The translations under genes and the position numbers were made by a program. A stretch of DNA of 64,000 bases from Apoda limacodes (Eukaryota; Arthropoda; Insecta; Lepidoptera; Limacodidae). Numbering within the stretch: the first letter of the stretch is position 1; each line of letters opens with the position of its first letter. Below the pieces are notes generated by a model. That model was not told where the DNA came from and made no database searches. It was given only the letters and a program-made list of their open reading frames with translations. Of the stretch, positions 34,019 to 45,733 are shown piece by piece. Location of the stretch: contig OX291545.1 of NCBI GenBank assembly GCA_946406115.1, forward strand, positions 12,476,001 through 12,540,000, written 5' to 3'.

Positions 34019-34599
34019 ATAAGCTAACTTCATAATAAGGATAATATTTTAATTTTTAGTAGACAGTGGGACAAATTTTCAAAAAAAGCTGTTTTAAAAG
34101 CGAAGTAATTAATTAAACTATAAAGGGAAAGTCGATAAAAATATCCTCATTCATCTGGAAGAAAATGATGTGCTCAACCTTTAGGGACAATAACTTTAAA
34201 GATAAATTATTTGCAATGTAAAAAAGTCAATAAAAATAGCTTGTGAAACCATTTTTAAATACATCCTGTATACGTCAAAGGTATCACGTAATAAGTTTAT
34301 AACGATACTTTCTACCAGTAAAGGCACCACAGGGTTTATCAGAATAGAAAAGTTGGCAGACCATTGTATATAATGACTCGAAATCATTTGTCGGTCCAAA
34401 TCTCGCTCTGAGATTTTAAGATAAGAAAATTATAAGCGTTTCCGTATTTCACAGTGAAACTGTAAGATGCTGATGACAGTCGTGACAACTTTTACGAATT
34501 ACGCTAATATGCAGTTTATTTCATCTGGGTTCTGCAGAATAAATATAATATAAAATTTTGGAACTCAACCGTTCTATTTAATAAAAACAAATAATTGAA
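34019..34599. other. AT-rich DNA, no gene
   Basis: Nothing recognised. Confidence 0.4.
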
Positions 34600-34875
34600 T
34601 AAATAATAAAACTCGATTAGAAAAACCTTAAAAACTAAAAAGAAATAAATTAGTTCACTTAAAACAATTGAACATAAAACGAGTCCCACTTGCATATAGT
34701 TAAATATTTGATATTTTTTAAGTGCACTAATTTATTTCGTTTTTAGTTCTTATCGTTTTGCAGTCGGGTTATTTTATTTATTTATTTTTATTTACAGCAT
34801 TTTAGTTTTCGTTTTTTTACTTTATTTGAAAATATAAACGTAAAATATTACCCTTATCCTGGGTCAGTGGGGTAA
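34600..34875 (+). repeat. Palindromic repeat family G, copy 3
   Basis: The arm at 34630-34666 (ctaaaaagaaataaattagt..) pairs with 34715-34750 (..actaatttatttcgttttta). The centre keeps cgagtcccacttgc, and gcagtcgggtt flanks it as in the other copies. The downstream body is shorter. Confidence 0.55.
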
Positions 34876-35041
34876 AAAAAATGTAACCTTTCATACTAAG
34901 TTCTATCAACTGATCTTTGAGCTCCAACTGCTCTGAACTGAACTGATTTTTTTGAGCTTTCGACACATGTTCCTTGGGGAGAGTCGTTTAGTATAAGCAT
35001 TATTAGTTGACCCTTTTGTAACACGTAGCATAGGTAGTATT

Positions 35042-35207
35042 AGGTGCGTTTTGTTCACTGCTTCAATGCGTTTAATGTCATAATCCAGTCAATTTCAAAG
35101 AAATAAATTCTGTACGACACACTGTACAAATTTTGGCTCATTCTCTTTGGTTGGATTATTGACATTAAGCGCATAATGTACATTACGTCGGTAAACAAAA
35201 CGCCACT
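35042..35207 (-). mobile_element. MITE family B, reverse copy
   Basis: 166 bp. TIRs aggtgcgttttgttcac and gtaaacaaaacgccact. Inside, in reverse, are aaccaaagagaatga, ggattatgacattaa-type words and gcattgaagcagtgaac, matching 38279-38438. Shares its TIR with family A but not its interior. Confidence 0.7.
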
Positions 35208-36749
35208 AGTGTATTGCCCCGCGAAATTTTACTTTTCTGAAATGTTTATTGTAGCGAATGCTATCTGAATAAGTCAGTAAATATGTAACCGATTCAGAAG
35301 AACATGTCATATCAGTCGGATCCGCCCGCAGTGTGTCTTCATTACCCGACCGCCGCCCGCGCCGCGCCGTTTCAATTCGACACATCTTCAAGGTTTCACC
35401 TCGCCCAATAATTACCAGCACTATCATTAAGCCGCGTGCACAACAAAACATAATAACATTGCAATTAGACGGTGGCTGCCATTAGTTTGTAATAGAGTTT
35501 TGTACAATTTGTGAGTAAAATCGTCAAGCGTGTCACATTACCGGACTCCATTAGGGCGTTTACACAACACGGAATTGAAATGAGCAGTCTACAGATTATC
35601 GTGATAGCCAAACAGTCCGCTTTGTCTCGATAATAATGGCTTATACAGCGTGTCCTAAAGTTTCGTGTCAAATTTCATGTTACTTAAATAGCACTGTCAC
35701 AATAGGTAATGAATTGCTACTGTTTGTCGGTGGGCTTACTTTATTATTCCAAATTTCAAATAATAATAGTAATTATTATTTGTGTGGCTTACTTTAGACT
35801 GATTAATTATTGGGCAGACACTTTCAATAATTTAAGCACCAATAGATAATTTAGTCACAATGAATGTTTTATATGTATGTCCAAGATTACCCTACTTTTG
35901 ACTTTCCTGTAGTCAATAGTAGCTTATAATCATCGAATCCGTGTTTGCTCTGATATTTCAGTATAAACAAATAAAATAGCATATAAAGCCAACAATCCAC
36001 AATAGGCTCACGTGGATTCTGACCCATATATTCTTCTTATCTTTATAGTAATGCTGTAAGCAAACCTTTTAACATTCAATACCACTTCGATCTAATAATA
36101 TTATATCACTGACATCTTAAATTCTCTCAGAACAGCAAAAATAACTCGAAAATAAAAAAAAACCTCACTAAGCCCTGAATTTCAGGACACGCTGTGTAAA
36201 GAAAGTTGGGCGGACATGTGTCGGATATCCCGTATGTCCGGCCGATTTCTACAGGTACCCGCCACGATAATATCCACACGTCTGGTATTAGGATCCTCGC
36301 CGATAAGATCATATCGCTTCAACGTTAAATAACATGTTTCCTGCAATCATCGTTGTAATTTTAATAATACAATTATGATATTCACTGCTCAGCTTTTCAG
36401 CTTCGAAATAAATGACAGAGTATATATGTATATAACAAAACGATTATTAAATGGCTCGCCAAGTGGCTCTTAGTGCATTACGTTTAGGTTCGTATGCAAC
36501 TTATGAAACAGACGTGGTTTTTATTTTACATAGTCGCACTAGTGCGTAATATTATATATATATATTTTATATCTTGGCGAAACATAGGCTGTTGGCGCCT
36601 TCGCTGGCCCGTGCCTTTACCTCAATGATAGTGTATGTACCAGTACATCGACGAGCATGGGGTCCAAAAAAAAATCCGAACGCCATTTTTCACAAATATT
36701 TGTGCGAACAAAATGTGTCGCGTTGTTTTTCGTGAAAGTGTTACAAAAA
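35208..36749. other. Mostly unique DNA with CpG-rich stretch at 35310-35660
   Basis: The CpG-rich stretch (gaccgccgcccgcgccgcgc) has no convincing frame. 36170-36310 is GC-richer too, with cagcgtgtcct-like words at 35647 and, inverted, 36185. No gene recognised. Confidence 0.4.
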
Positions 36750-36775
36750 ATGTCGTGTGATATTCGTAAATTACG
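36750..36775 (+). other. Possible tiny first coding exon (speculative)
   Basis: An ATG at 36750 opens eight codons (MSCDIRKL) and meets ttacg|gtgagtat, a consensus 5' splice site with GT at 36776. Upstream about 90 bases are CG-richer and could be a leader. Without a partner exon or transcript this stays a guess; some transposon genes also start like this. Confidence 0.15.
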
Positions 36776-37602
36776 GTGAGTATACACTAGACTACATTAT
36801 GCCATCGCCTAGAGGCTTGAGTTAAAATACTACCCCTTGTGTAATGACTAACTAAGTTCCCTTGAATAATTATGTAGGTACTATTTTATTACTAGGGCAC
36901 AGTTAAAATGTTTAAAGTAATGTAACAGAGAGAAATACGATGTTTAAAATAGTAAACAATTTCTAGATTGACTAAAACCTTTATCAATTTGCTGAATATT
37001 AATCTAAAATGTAGTAAGGTACCTGTATGTAATTAACGATTCATTAAGCAAATAAATACAACTATTCAATCACAAATCAATTTAAGGTATATATTTTGAA
37101 ATATTTTTTTTAGTTATTTTGAGTCTATAGTGGTCTACACGTGCAGCTATAAATATATTTCAGTCTTGTATGAATATATTTAGTTGTATTCATAAACGTA
37201 TATCAAATTAAATCAGCACAAATACATATCTACTAATGTTATTATGTGAGGGGGATCGATTTCCTGAACATTTGAGTACAATAAAAAACTGCTGATGTAG
37301 GTTAATCTCTTTTAAAAAAATAATGAATTTCAACTCTCTCAATTCAATTAATTTTCAACCTAATTTCCGACACGCATTTATCTTACCTCGTGTTAGATAC
37401 AGAAATTACTTTAACGCTTTAAATTTATTAATTTACGGTTTAATAACAGCAGTTTAGCAATTTATTACATAATCTTCGCTAGCAACGATGTGATTTAACA
37501 AGTGGCAAATTGTTAAATCCGTCGCTCAAGTAGTATATAATTACATTTTTTTTGTTTGTATTAAAGCATTGTAAGGGTGGAAAGTCATGACTTCTTAGCT
37601 CA
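36776..37602. other. AT-rich DNA, no gene
   Basis: Nothing recognised up to the MITE cluster. Confidence 0.4.
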
Positions 37603-37873
37603 AGGGCGTTTTGTTGACAAGCATTATACGCATTGAATGCGCTCTATGCTCTCTATGCGCACAATCGATCGTTCTGTCGACCAAAAATAAATGCGCTATG
37701 ACGTCACTTTCGGTCCGTATTCAACGCATCTGCTGCACATGCTCACGAGGCAGAGCACTGGATGCGCTGTCAAAATAGTAAACGGCCATATTGTTTGTTT
37801 ACATTTGGTGAACAGAACTATTTCAATGCGTATACGATGTCGTAGCTCTCAATGCCGTCAACAAAACGCACCT
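37603..37873 (+). mobile_element. MITE family A, best copy, with target duplication
   Basis: 271 bp. TIRs agggcgttttgttgac and gtcaacaaaacgcacct, flanked by ctca at 37599-37602 and 37874-37877, a probable 4-bp target duplication. Interior words: cgatcgttctgtcgac, atgacgtcactttc, aaacggccatattgtttg. No open frame of note, so it depends on a foreign transposase. Confidence 0.8.
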
Positions 37874-37903
37874 CTCAAAATATCAGTCTACAATGTTTAT
37901 AGA

Positions 37904-38470
37904 TATAGGCCCCGTCACGAGAAGCTGTTAATTTTATTCTTCTAACTTCTACTTAGTGACGAAGCGACAATTCAATCAACAACAAATAATTTCAAATTCA
38001 ATCAACTCCAAGTAGCATACGTGTAATACGAAACTTATACCTAAGCAATTTCAGTGTGTCAGGTTAATATAGGTTCTAATGTATTGTGGTACTGGAACGC
38101 GTCTGACTCATGAAACGTACAGATTTGGGCCGCCATTGGCGCCATTTTGAAGTAAGTTCACGCAGACGCTGTCAATGCTGACATTCGAATTTTGAATGCG
38201 TCACAGTTAGTTTGTGTTGTTTTTGTTTTTTTTTTATTTGATCCAAAAGTAGCGAACCCCTAAATGTGTGTTTACAAAAGTGGCGTTTTGTTGACCGACA
38301 TCGTGTACATAATGCGGTAATCCTACCAAAGAGAATGAACCAAGATTTATACTTGTGTTATAGAGAATTTACCTACGTTTTTTTAATTTGGCAGGATTAT
38401 GACATTAAACGCATTGAAACAGTGAACAAAACGCACCTAAAATTTACAGCTTCTCGTGACGGGGCCTATA
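37904..38470. mobile_element. TIR element C with a nested MITE
   Basis: Perfect 25-bp inverted ends (37904-37928 and 38446-38470, opening tataggccccgtcacgag). The ends begin with TA, which fits insertion at TA as in Tc1/mariner-type elements, though this is not proof. A MITE of family B sits just inside the right end. Non-coding. Confidence 0.65.
38279..38438 (+). mobile_element. MITE family B, forward copy nested in element C
   Basis: 160 bp. agtggcgttttgttgac at the left and gtgaacaaaacgcacct at the right. It matches the reverse of 35042-35207 throughout. It stops eight bases before the right TIR of element C. Confidence 0.75.
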
Positions 38471-38689
38471 GGTAATTATTTGTCATTTTCTTTAACCAAG
38501 AAGAAGTATCTTTATCGGTTGACGACACTTACTTCCTACTCTTCTTCTCATATCGTGATCTTCGTTTAGATTCCTCAAAAGTTCATCCACCAAAATGTAA
38601 TCCCAATAAAAACAAACAAATCCCTTTTTTCTTACTACACTATGAGCTTCTTAATTTCTTAGTTAGTTGGCGTATGTTTTCCGCACTTA
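38471..38689. other. Unique DNA
   Basis: Nothing recognised. Confidence 0.4.
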
Positions 38690-40090
38690 ACCTCCTAATA
38701 ATGGGGCCATTGTATGTAAGTAACCAATCTGTCTGTCGTTGGCTACTCATACCACTTTAGCTCTGTACAGCTAGGAGGATGCTCCTTAGTGCCTCACTTA
38801 AGGTTTCCGGACTATCTTGAAGCTTGGCCCGTTGATTGCTCACACTTCTGCAGTGCAGGATCACGTGAGCTGGTGTATCATCAGACAGCCTCTACATACA
38901 TTGCTGCATCATTGCCCAGTGAGCCACGGTAACCACGTATCCACTGAACAGCTTCAAAAAATTGCACTTAGGAATCAGGTTAAGTGCAATTTATTGCAAA
39001 ACATTCTGCTTGGAAGATAGTGTTATGGATACCCAAGGTTGTTGATATATTGATGTTCAGATAATGGGAGAAGACTCCTCCTCCGGTTCCAGGCTTTGTT
39101 TTAGATCCATCGATGAAGATCCTTACTTTATGCATTTCGGAGCTGTCTTTTTCTTCTTCATGAAGTTGGATACAGTAAGTTTTTGTGGATATTATCACAT
39201 GTCGCATCTATCATTAGGAGTTCGTCGCTTATTATGTCCTTGAGATGTGCGTGAGTCATTCTAATATACCGTTTCCAAAACCCTACTTTCCCCAGTCGTA
39301 TCGCTGCAATGAACTTCTTGTTCTATGACGAGATGTAGGGGCTTAAGATTAAGTATGACCTCTAGTGCTGCCGCGGGGGTCTTTCTCATACAGCCTGTGG
39401 TTGCCAAGCAGGCAAGATGTGCAGACTTTGTAGTTTATTTTTGACATTACTCAGTCGATTTCGGAGCCACTAAACTACTGCGCCATACGTGAGCATAACT
39501 CGGATTATGGCTCTGTAGAGCCATAGGGTTATCGATGGTTTGAGGTCCCATTTCTTGCCTATTAATTTTCTGCATTCCTAGAAGGTTATGCACGCTTTGG
39601 TTATTTTCGAGTTCAAATGGCTGCACCAGTTTATCTTGTGTTCTAGGATTACTCCTAGATATTTGACTTCACTGGACTTTGGCATGGTCATCATTTGGAT
39701 TTTAGGAGGACTAATTCCCTGTTGTTCGAGTTTCACAGTCAGCTCATGGTGGTTGCACCATTCTTCCTGGATTCCGTGTAGTAGCATTTGTCGCAGCAAA
39801 CGTTTCAGCAAGTCGTCCACCACAATATTCCAGAGCAGTGGCGAAAGCACGCCGACTAGTGGGCACCCCTTAGCCACGTCGTCTCTTGTGGGGGAGTTGA
39901 CTGTGAATTGTACAGCTCTTAGTTTCAGGAGTTGATCAATCCAGCCACTAATAGTTTGTTCGACTCCAAATCCGCCGCCTAGAGATCAGCTGATGCTGTT
40001 AAATTTTGTCTTGTCAAACGCTTCTTCTATGTCAATGAATGCGCCAAGTGTCATTAGTTTGTCGGACAGGGCTACTTCTATAGTTAATTA
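38690..40090 (-). pseudogene. LINE with RNase H (I/R1/Loa-like), decayed
   Basis: Minus strand, in order: RT motif A TLGAFIDIEEAFDK (near 40010-40050); a TGA; GWIDQLLKLRAVQFTVNS; motif B GCPLVGVLSPLLWN with VVDDLLKR; a deletion near 39785 that removed the catalytic YADD; EWCNHHELTV; EVKYLGVILEHKINWCSHLN; then RNase H with FIDGSKT, QAECFAI and WIRGYRGSLGNDAA; and a C-terminal DDTPAHVILHCRS. RNase H after RT marks the I-type superfamily, where it helps remove the RNA template. At 38959-38992 a perfect 12-bp inverted pair interrupts the RNase H. Several stops and shifts; inactive. The 5' part and endonuclease are absent. Confidence 0.8.
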
Positions 40091-40616
40091 ATTAATTATT
40101 TAATTAATATACCCTTTTTTGGGTCAGTTGTAAGAGATCTCAGCTGAAAATAAGTTTGAATTTTGAACATTGGTATATTTGTATTCTCACTTCGCGACAA
40201 TCTTCCTAATAACAACTCTGTAATAAATACAAACTAGTCCCTCGCGGTCACGTCAAAGTTCCATTTAATAACTACTTAATGAATAAGGCATGTGTCCGAA
40301 TGTAAAGGTAGAGTAGCAATCTGCAGCGATCCCGAACTGTCTAATGACAGAGTCGGATATGGGCATATTATTGTTTTAGATCACCACCGCCCTTTAATTC
40401 GGTGGGTCGCCTGTAATTAAGGGCTAACGCGCCGAAAAAAAAACACATCTATTTTACCCCCTTCGCGATATGCATCTGTGTCTAAAATATGAGCCGATCA
40501 GTGTAAGGGTCTGTTGAGGGGGTATAATTATGGCTTTGGTTTGTTTTGTCGTTTGCGTATCTGTATTATTATGATTTATTACGAGATATTAGTTCATCTT
40601 TGTCAGTTTTTAAGTA
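40091..40616. other. AT-rich DNA, no gene
   Basis: Nothing recognised. Confidence 0.4.
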
Positions 40617-40850
40617 TCCATACTAATATTATAAATGCGAAAGTAACTCTGTCTGTCTGTCTGTTACCTCTTTACGCTTAAACCGCTGTACCGATCAAGA
40701 TGAAATTTGGCATGGAGATGGTTTGAGCCAGGGCATAAGCTATTTTAAAACGTTAAGTATGAGTCGGTTTTTTTTTCTATAATAGTTGCCGTTAAAATCC
40801 TACACCGATAACCGAATTTAGGGCGGGTGGATGGATAATATGTAGTGTAT
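40617..40850 (+). mobile_element. Helitron-related element, plus strand
   Basis: a|tccatactaatattataaat at the left, then ctgtctgtctgttacctctt, aaccgctgtaccgatcaaga and, at the right, ccgataaccgaatttagggc gggtgg. Same order as the reverse copy at 30560-30840. The right end lacks a clear hairpin and CTAG. Confidence 0.55.
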
Positions 40851-42743
40851 CATTCACCTAATTTATACACATAATAAAACTGTAGATGTGTAAAAGTTAT
40901 TTATTGACCGTGCCATAAACAAAGCTGAAAGGAATGCCAACTATTTAGAGAAGCATCATAAGGAGAAGCAGAAGACTGCTGATGATAAGAGGCTACCATA
41001 GTGAAAGAAATAAAATCTTTTGTTGGTCACACTCGTACTCATCACACATAGACTAATTTCGATTGATTTCGAAATAGACTGATTTCGATTGTTTGATATA
41101 TTGAGACTTAGGATAAAATGTTAATATAAAAAAATGCTATACTGCATTTTTCAAATATTTTTGTACAAAATCATAAAACTTTTACAATAAAAATCATTAA
41201 AACTTCTTCTATATTCAACGCTTCGCAAGAAGCAAACCGAGGAAAAAATATCAAATTGTATAAAGTTCCGAATTTTTATCTTGCCTATCTGAAAGGCTCC
41301 TGGGCTCCTTTAATTTAGATTACGTTGGTTAAAACAACAAAGTTGTAACGGTTGTCCAATTACTGTTTAAGAGTCCGCACAGAAGCGTCTGAACGACCCC
41401 CAATTTTTCCCAATTAAATGCAAAACTTGCGTCGGCATCACCAGCTATATAAAATTTTATATCCATACAATTCACGCAACGCAAATTTTTATTACCTTTT
41501 ACTAAGTAAGTAAACAAAAAGAACAAATTATCTTCTTTGTAAGAATAAGACGTCCTTGCTTACCCACACAAGAGTGTAAAAAGTAAAACAATAAGGATTC
41601 TGCGCGCCTTTAAGCGATATTTATTGTTAATGAAAACGGCGGGATTTAAACTAACGTCTTGTAACTAAATGCCCTCTCACGGTTAAAGCGGGCACTAATT
41701 TGGTTTTTATAGCGCGTCCTTAATTTGATTTGGCGGCTGCGCCACTATTGCCAGTAGCGGTAATTAATTTGGTCGGATTATATTTTTTTCTCGAGGGCGC
41801 GCCCTGACGGTCTTGTCGTGCGATACGATTCTCTCCCCAATCCAACCCCGCTCATGATCGAAAGAAAAAATAAAATAAAACTTAAGCTCCGTTTAATTTG
41901 AAGGGTGGTTCTGGGCTATTAAAGTAACACGCTTATGTATTGCAAATTATATTGAAATTTGTCTTCCATTACTTGGCGTCTTCCTCACACAAATGTTGCC
42001 CGCATTACGAGCGGGAGATTTTTATTTCCCGCTTCGCCCACCCTTGTCTCCCGCTTTTTACATCAGAAGTTCGTGATGTTTTTTTTTCCACTAATTAAAA
42101 CTCTTCCGCGCCGTTTCCTTCGAGAAACGAGATTCGATCAATTAATTTCTGGGCGTAGTAAGCCGCCTCGAAATTTACTAGGCTCTTAAAAAACAATTTC
42201 GGTTAAAAAATATACATAAAAAAAACAATTTATCAACGAAAGCTTACGGACACATGACAGTTCTCTTTTCGTGCCACCTTGATATAATTCGCCAATTTAT
42301 TTCGTTATACTGTGGTTTTATATTGTGGCAGGTGTATAACAATACCACTTAAGTGACACATTAAATACTTGTGCACCTATTTCTTAAATAACATTTCGGT
42401 TACTTCATGTTTGCAATGATTAATTTTTTTTCCAAAATTCCAACTCAGAAAATCGGAGGCTTAAACAAAATGGTAGTTGTTGTTCAAAAACGCGTTTAAT
42501 CCCGTTTAATTATTTTTAAATTAGTAATGGAACGCGTAAATTTAAAAACCTATATTAATATAAGTAGTTTCCAGAATGCAGACTGGCTGACACCGAAACA
42601 TTATTGCTGAAATTATGTATCAGAGCTTGGTGATAAATTTTACTGCGGACTAGTCGCGCTTTTAGTGTAACATCCTTTATACTCTTATATTGTCATACAT
42701 TCCTGTCCAAACATGACATACTTCTTATATAAATGAAACTGAA
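40851..42743. other. Unique DNA with a GC-richer part at 41600-42185
   Basis: 41600-42185 contains ctcgagggcgcgccctgacg and a 76-codon frame (41959-42189) without any family resemblance. No repeats seen. Confidence 0.4.
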
Positions 42744-42980
42744 AATAAGGATATATTATACCTTGGTCCTTGTTCTTTCATTTTACCACTAACTACTTTC
42801 AAGCTGGTGAGTTACGACGTATTGGATATATATATTAAGCCACCTTAGTCCAGATACTCTGCTATCATAACAAGTGTGGCGGTGATGTGATCTCTCCCTT
42901 GTCACGCAGGACTATAGTGATTGGTAAAAAAGGCTGTCCTCCACATTATGGTGTCGGTGTGTATCCAGCCTTTGCTAAAT
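42744..42980 (+). repeat. Repeat family E with one 60-bp monomer
   Basis: Left part: ggatatattataccttgg, then one monomer ending atatatattaagccacctta. Right part: gtccagatactctgctatca, gtcacgcaggactatagtg and cctccacattatgg. This is the single-monomer form of the array at 59.5 kb. Confidence 0.65.
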
Positions 42981-44122
42981 AATGTCATAACTAATGCAAA
43001 ACTCTTATCTTATATCTTAATTTCGAAAAGGAACCTTGCGGTACGCTTAGATTTTCAGAGCCTACCGCACGCTTCAGAAATTGAGTGACGCACTTTTTTG
43101 TCTAGAAAACTCATACATCATTTTATTTTTTGTTAAATTATTATTTGTACCAGCCAGTTATACCTACATGAAAGAATTAGGTCGTTGTGGTCTCAGCCAA
43201 AAGTCGTTCGACTTGTCTTAGGTCTGCTTCTTATGTCTCTACAAACTAAGTTACCTACACCAAACTAATAATGATTTGATAAAAGACATTATCCTTAAAA
43301 CATTTAGTAATGATAGCATTTAAAGGCACCTAATCTGTTCTGTCCAGTTACTTACCTACTCGTTTTTTAGGGTTCCGTAGCTTGATGGCAAAATCGGGAC
43401 CTTTATACGTCCGTGAGTATGTCACAGCTTTATAATTCTGCCATATTCTCTTAAGTGCTTTAGAATTGATAGCTTCCAAAGTTAATGCGTGACCTACTAA
43501 ATTTTTAAACCGCGTGTTTTATAAATAAAAAAAAAACATGATAATAGATTTTTATAAATTTCTCAAACCAAAATAGTTTTAACCAAAATCAAGACACGCA
43601 ATAATTCTTATTCTATGAAACCGTAACACGAACTTTTAAAATATGCTGCTCCGAAGTGGTCATTTTCGGTTCACTTGCCGTGGATAAAAATATCACTTTC
43701 AGAGTGATATTTATCAAAAAAATTAAAAAATCCACAACACCAGCAAATAGACTAATTCGTCATGGTCTTGATCGCTATTTTATACCTCCAACATAACTAC
43801 ATAATTCAACAATTTTAATCAAAGTAGACGAAGGCAGAGATTGTGGCAGCAATTTGTCGTTTGATGGCATAGGCAGCAGCCAGCGGTGGCAGCAAAGAAG
43901 CTGCAATAGGCACGTCGGCCACTGGGCACGCACTGAATTAAATGAAAATCAATAGCAATCGGCACGTGACCGAAGACCCTTATATCTCGCCGACTACACA
44001 GTACAGATAGTGGATTCTGTAAGAAAATTATTCACTTCGACAAAGTAATGGGAGACATTAAGATAATACTTTTGTTTTTGGGTTCTATATCTAAGCAGCG
44101 AGCTTACACGCTTTCATAGATA
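42981..44122. other. Mostly unique DNA
   Basis: cgttttttagggttccgta at 43361-43379 resembles the end of the 1.7-2.1 kb repeat. 43840-44000 is CpG-richer and unique (ggcagcagccagcggtggca). No gene. Confidence 0.4.
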
Positions 44123-44240
44123 CCCACTGTTGGGATACTGGCCTGCGTACCATCACCTTGGGTGAGGGCGATTTAAGCGATATACAATTTTAAACGTGTG
44201 CATGTTTCCGCACAATTTTTTCCTTCACCAAAAAGTCACA
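44123..44240 (-). mobile_element. SINE 3' fragment, minus strand
   Basis: In plus-strand order: ccactgttgggatactggcc, cttgggtgagggcgattt and tttttccttcacc, which is the reverse of the 6.3-kb SINE body. Strongly diverged. Confidence 0.5.
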
Positions 44241-44329
44241 GTTTTATAATGAAATTTATTTTATTCTGACCCTTAGGTACAATGTACAAATTGTTACGAA
44301 ATTAATAACTTTTTGTTGAGACTTACTTT

Positions 44330-45044
44330 GGGGCCATTCAAGTATTACGTAAGCAGATTTATTACAATTATTTACTCCCCCTCCCCCTTGTCAGCAAAAG
44401 TAAGCAAAGCTCTTACCCCCCTCCCATGCTTACGTAAACATTTTTTAATGTATTCTCTGTTTTCCGGTTCACATAATATTCATTTAAACAAACTTCTTTT
44501 GAATTTTTGGTAAACAAATTAATTCCAATTAACAGTCTTTAGTCCATGACACCTGAATCCATAATTCTAAGTTTTCGATGATGACGATGTTTTAAGCGAG
44601 TACCTAAATGTTTACGGTATTTGCGGAAATCCCCGGAAATCGTTTCGTTTTCAAACATAAACAATATGTGGGTTGCACTATGGGTAAAAACGTTAAGGGG
44701 CGTTTTGTTGTAAAGCATTACACGCTGTCTATGCGCACATTCGATCGTTCTGTTGATCAAAAATGAATGCGCTGTGACGTCACTTCCGAATCGTAATTGG
44801 CTGCACATGCTCGGGAGGTAGAGTAGTGGATGCGCTGTGAAATAGTAAACGGTCATATTGTTTGCTTACATTGGATGAATTCAGTGCGATGTCATAGCTC
44901 TCAGTGCCGTCAATAGAACGCACCTCAAATAATTGCTGCTGACGTAATCACCATCTAGACCCATCCCCATCTCCATGTCATCAAAAATAAGCAAAGCAAA
45001 GACCCCCGCCCCCTATAGTGCTTACGTAATACTTGAATGGCCCC
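44330..45044. mobile_element. TIR element with perfect 26-bp ends and a nested MITE
   Basis: Ends 44330-44355 and 45019-45044 are identical in inverse, opening ggggccattcaagtatta. Subterminal parts share aagcaaag and cccccc tracts on both sides. A MITE of family A fills 44696-44925, so the host element is about 485 bp without it. Target duplication is not clear (T-runs at both flanks). Superfamily not assigned; non-coding. Confidence 0.75.
44696..44925 (+). mobile_element. MITE family A, nested copy
   Basis: 230 bp. aggggcgttttgttg at the left and caatagaacgcacct at the right. Contains cgatcgttctgttgat, gtgacgtcacttcc and aacggtcatattgtttg as in 37603-37873, with about 40 bases lost near the left side. 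Confidence 0.75.
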
Positions 45045-45499
45045 TTTTTTTCCCATGTCTTTTCTCCTTTTTTCGGTCATGAATTCACGACACCATGCGA
45101 CTGCAAAATCTCATCTAAATTGAAATTGGTATAAAAACGAGGTGCCTATTTCATTCATATGCAGATTTTATGCGGAATCAATATTTTACTACAATGCGAA
45201 ATAGTAGATACTTTAACTGCGTTTCCACAGAAGTCTGATGAACGCAATAATTTGTACTGAAATGACTACTCTTGGTCACAATGGCAGAATCAATCAAATA
45301 CTACTGCACTGTCATAGAATATAAATTAAGTCCTTTCATAGGAATATTTAATATGTAATGCATATCTTTATAACTACCTATTTACAACTAGACTTCTAAA
45401 TTGATGAATGTGCCAGTATTATATATGTCAAGCCATTAATCAAATTACTATCAGGGTCAATGTTGTTGTTTATTTTATGTATATGTATATTTATCCCCA
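45045..45499. other. AT-rich DNA, no gene
   Basis: Nothing recognised. Confidence 0.4.
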
Positions 45500-45733
45500 G
45501 AAAGGTGGCTGAGAGATGCTGAATACACACCACATTATGACGTGGGGAACAGACTTTTTTCACCAACTACTTCAGTCCTGCGTGACAGCGGGTGAGCCCA
45601 TCGACGCAACACTACTTCCGATGCAGTATATCTGTCTGAACTAAGGTGGCTTTATAAATGATCCATATACGTCGCAAATACCATAGTTTCAAAGTGTAAG
45701 CGATAAAATAAAATGCCAGGGACAGAATAATAT
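45500..45733 (-). repeat. Repeat family E, reverse copy with one monomer
   Basis: In plus-strand order: caccacattatgacgtgggg, cagtcctgcgtgacag, ctaaggtggctttataaatg, then one decayed monomer and gacagaataatata. Mirrors 42744-42980. Confidence 0.65.
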
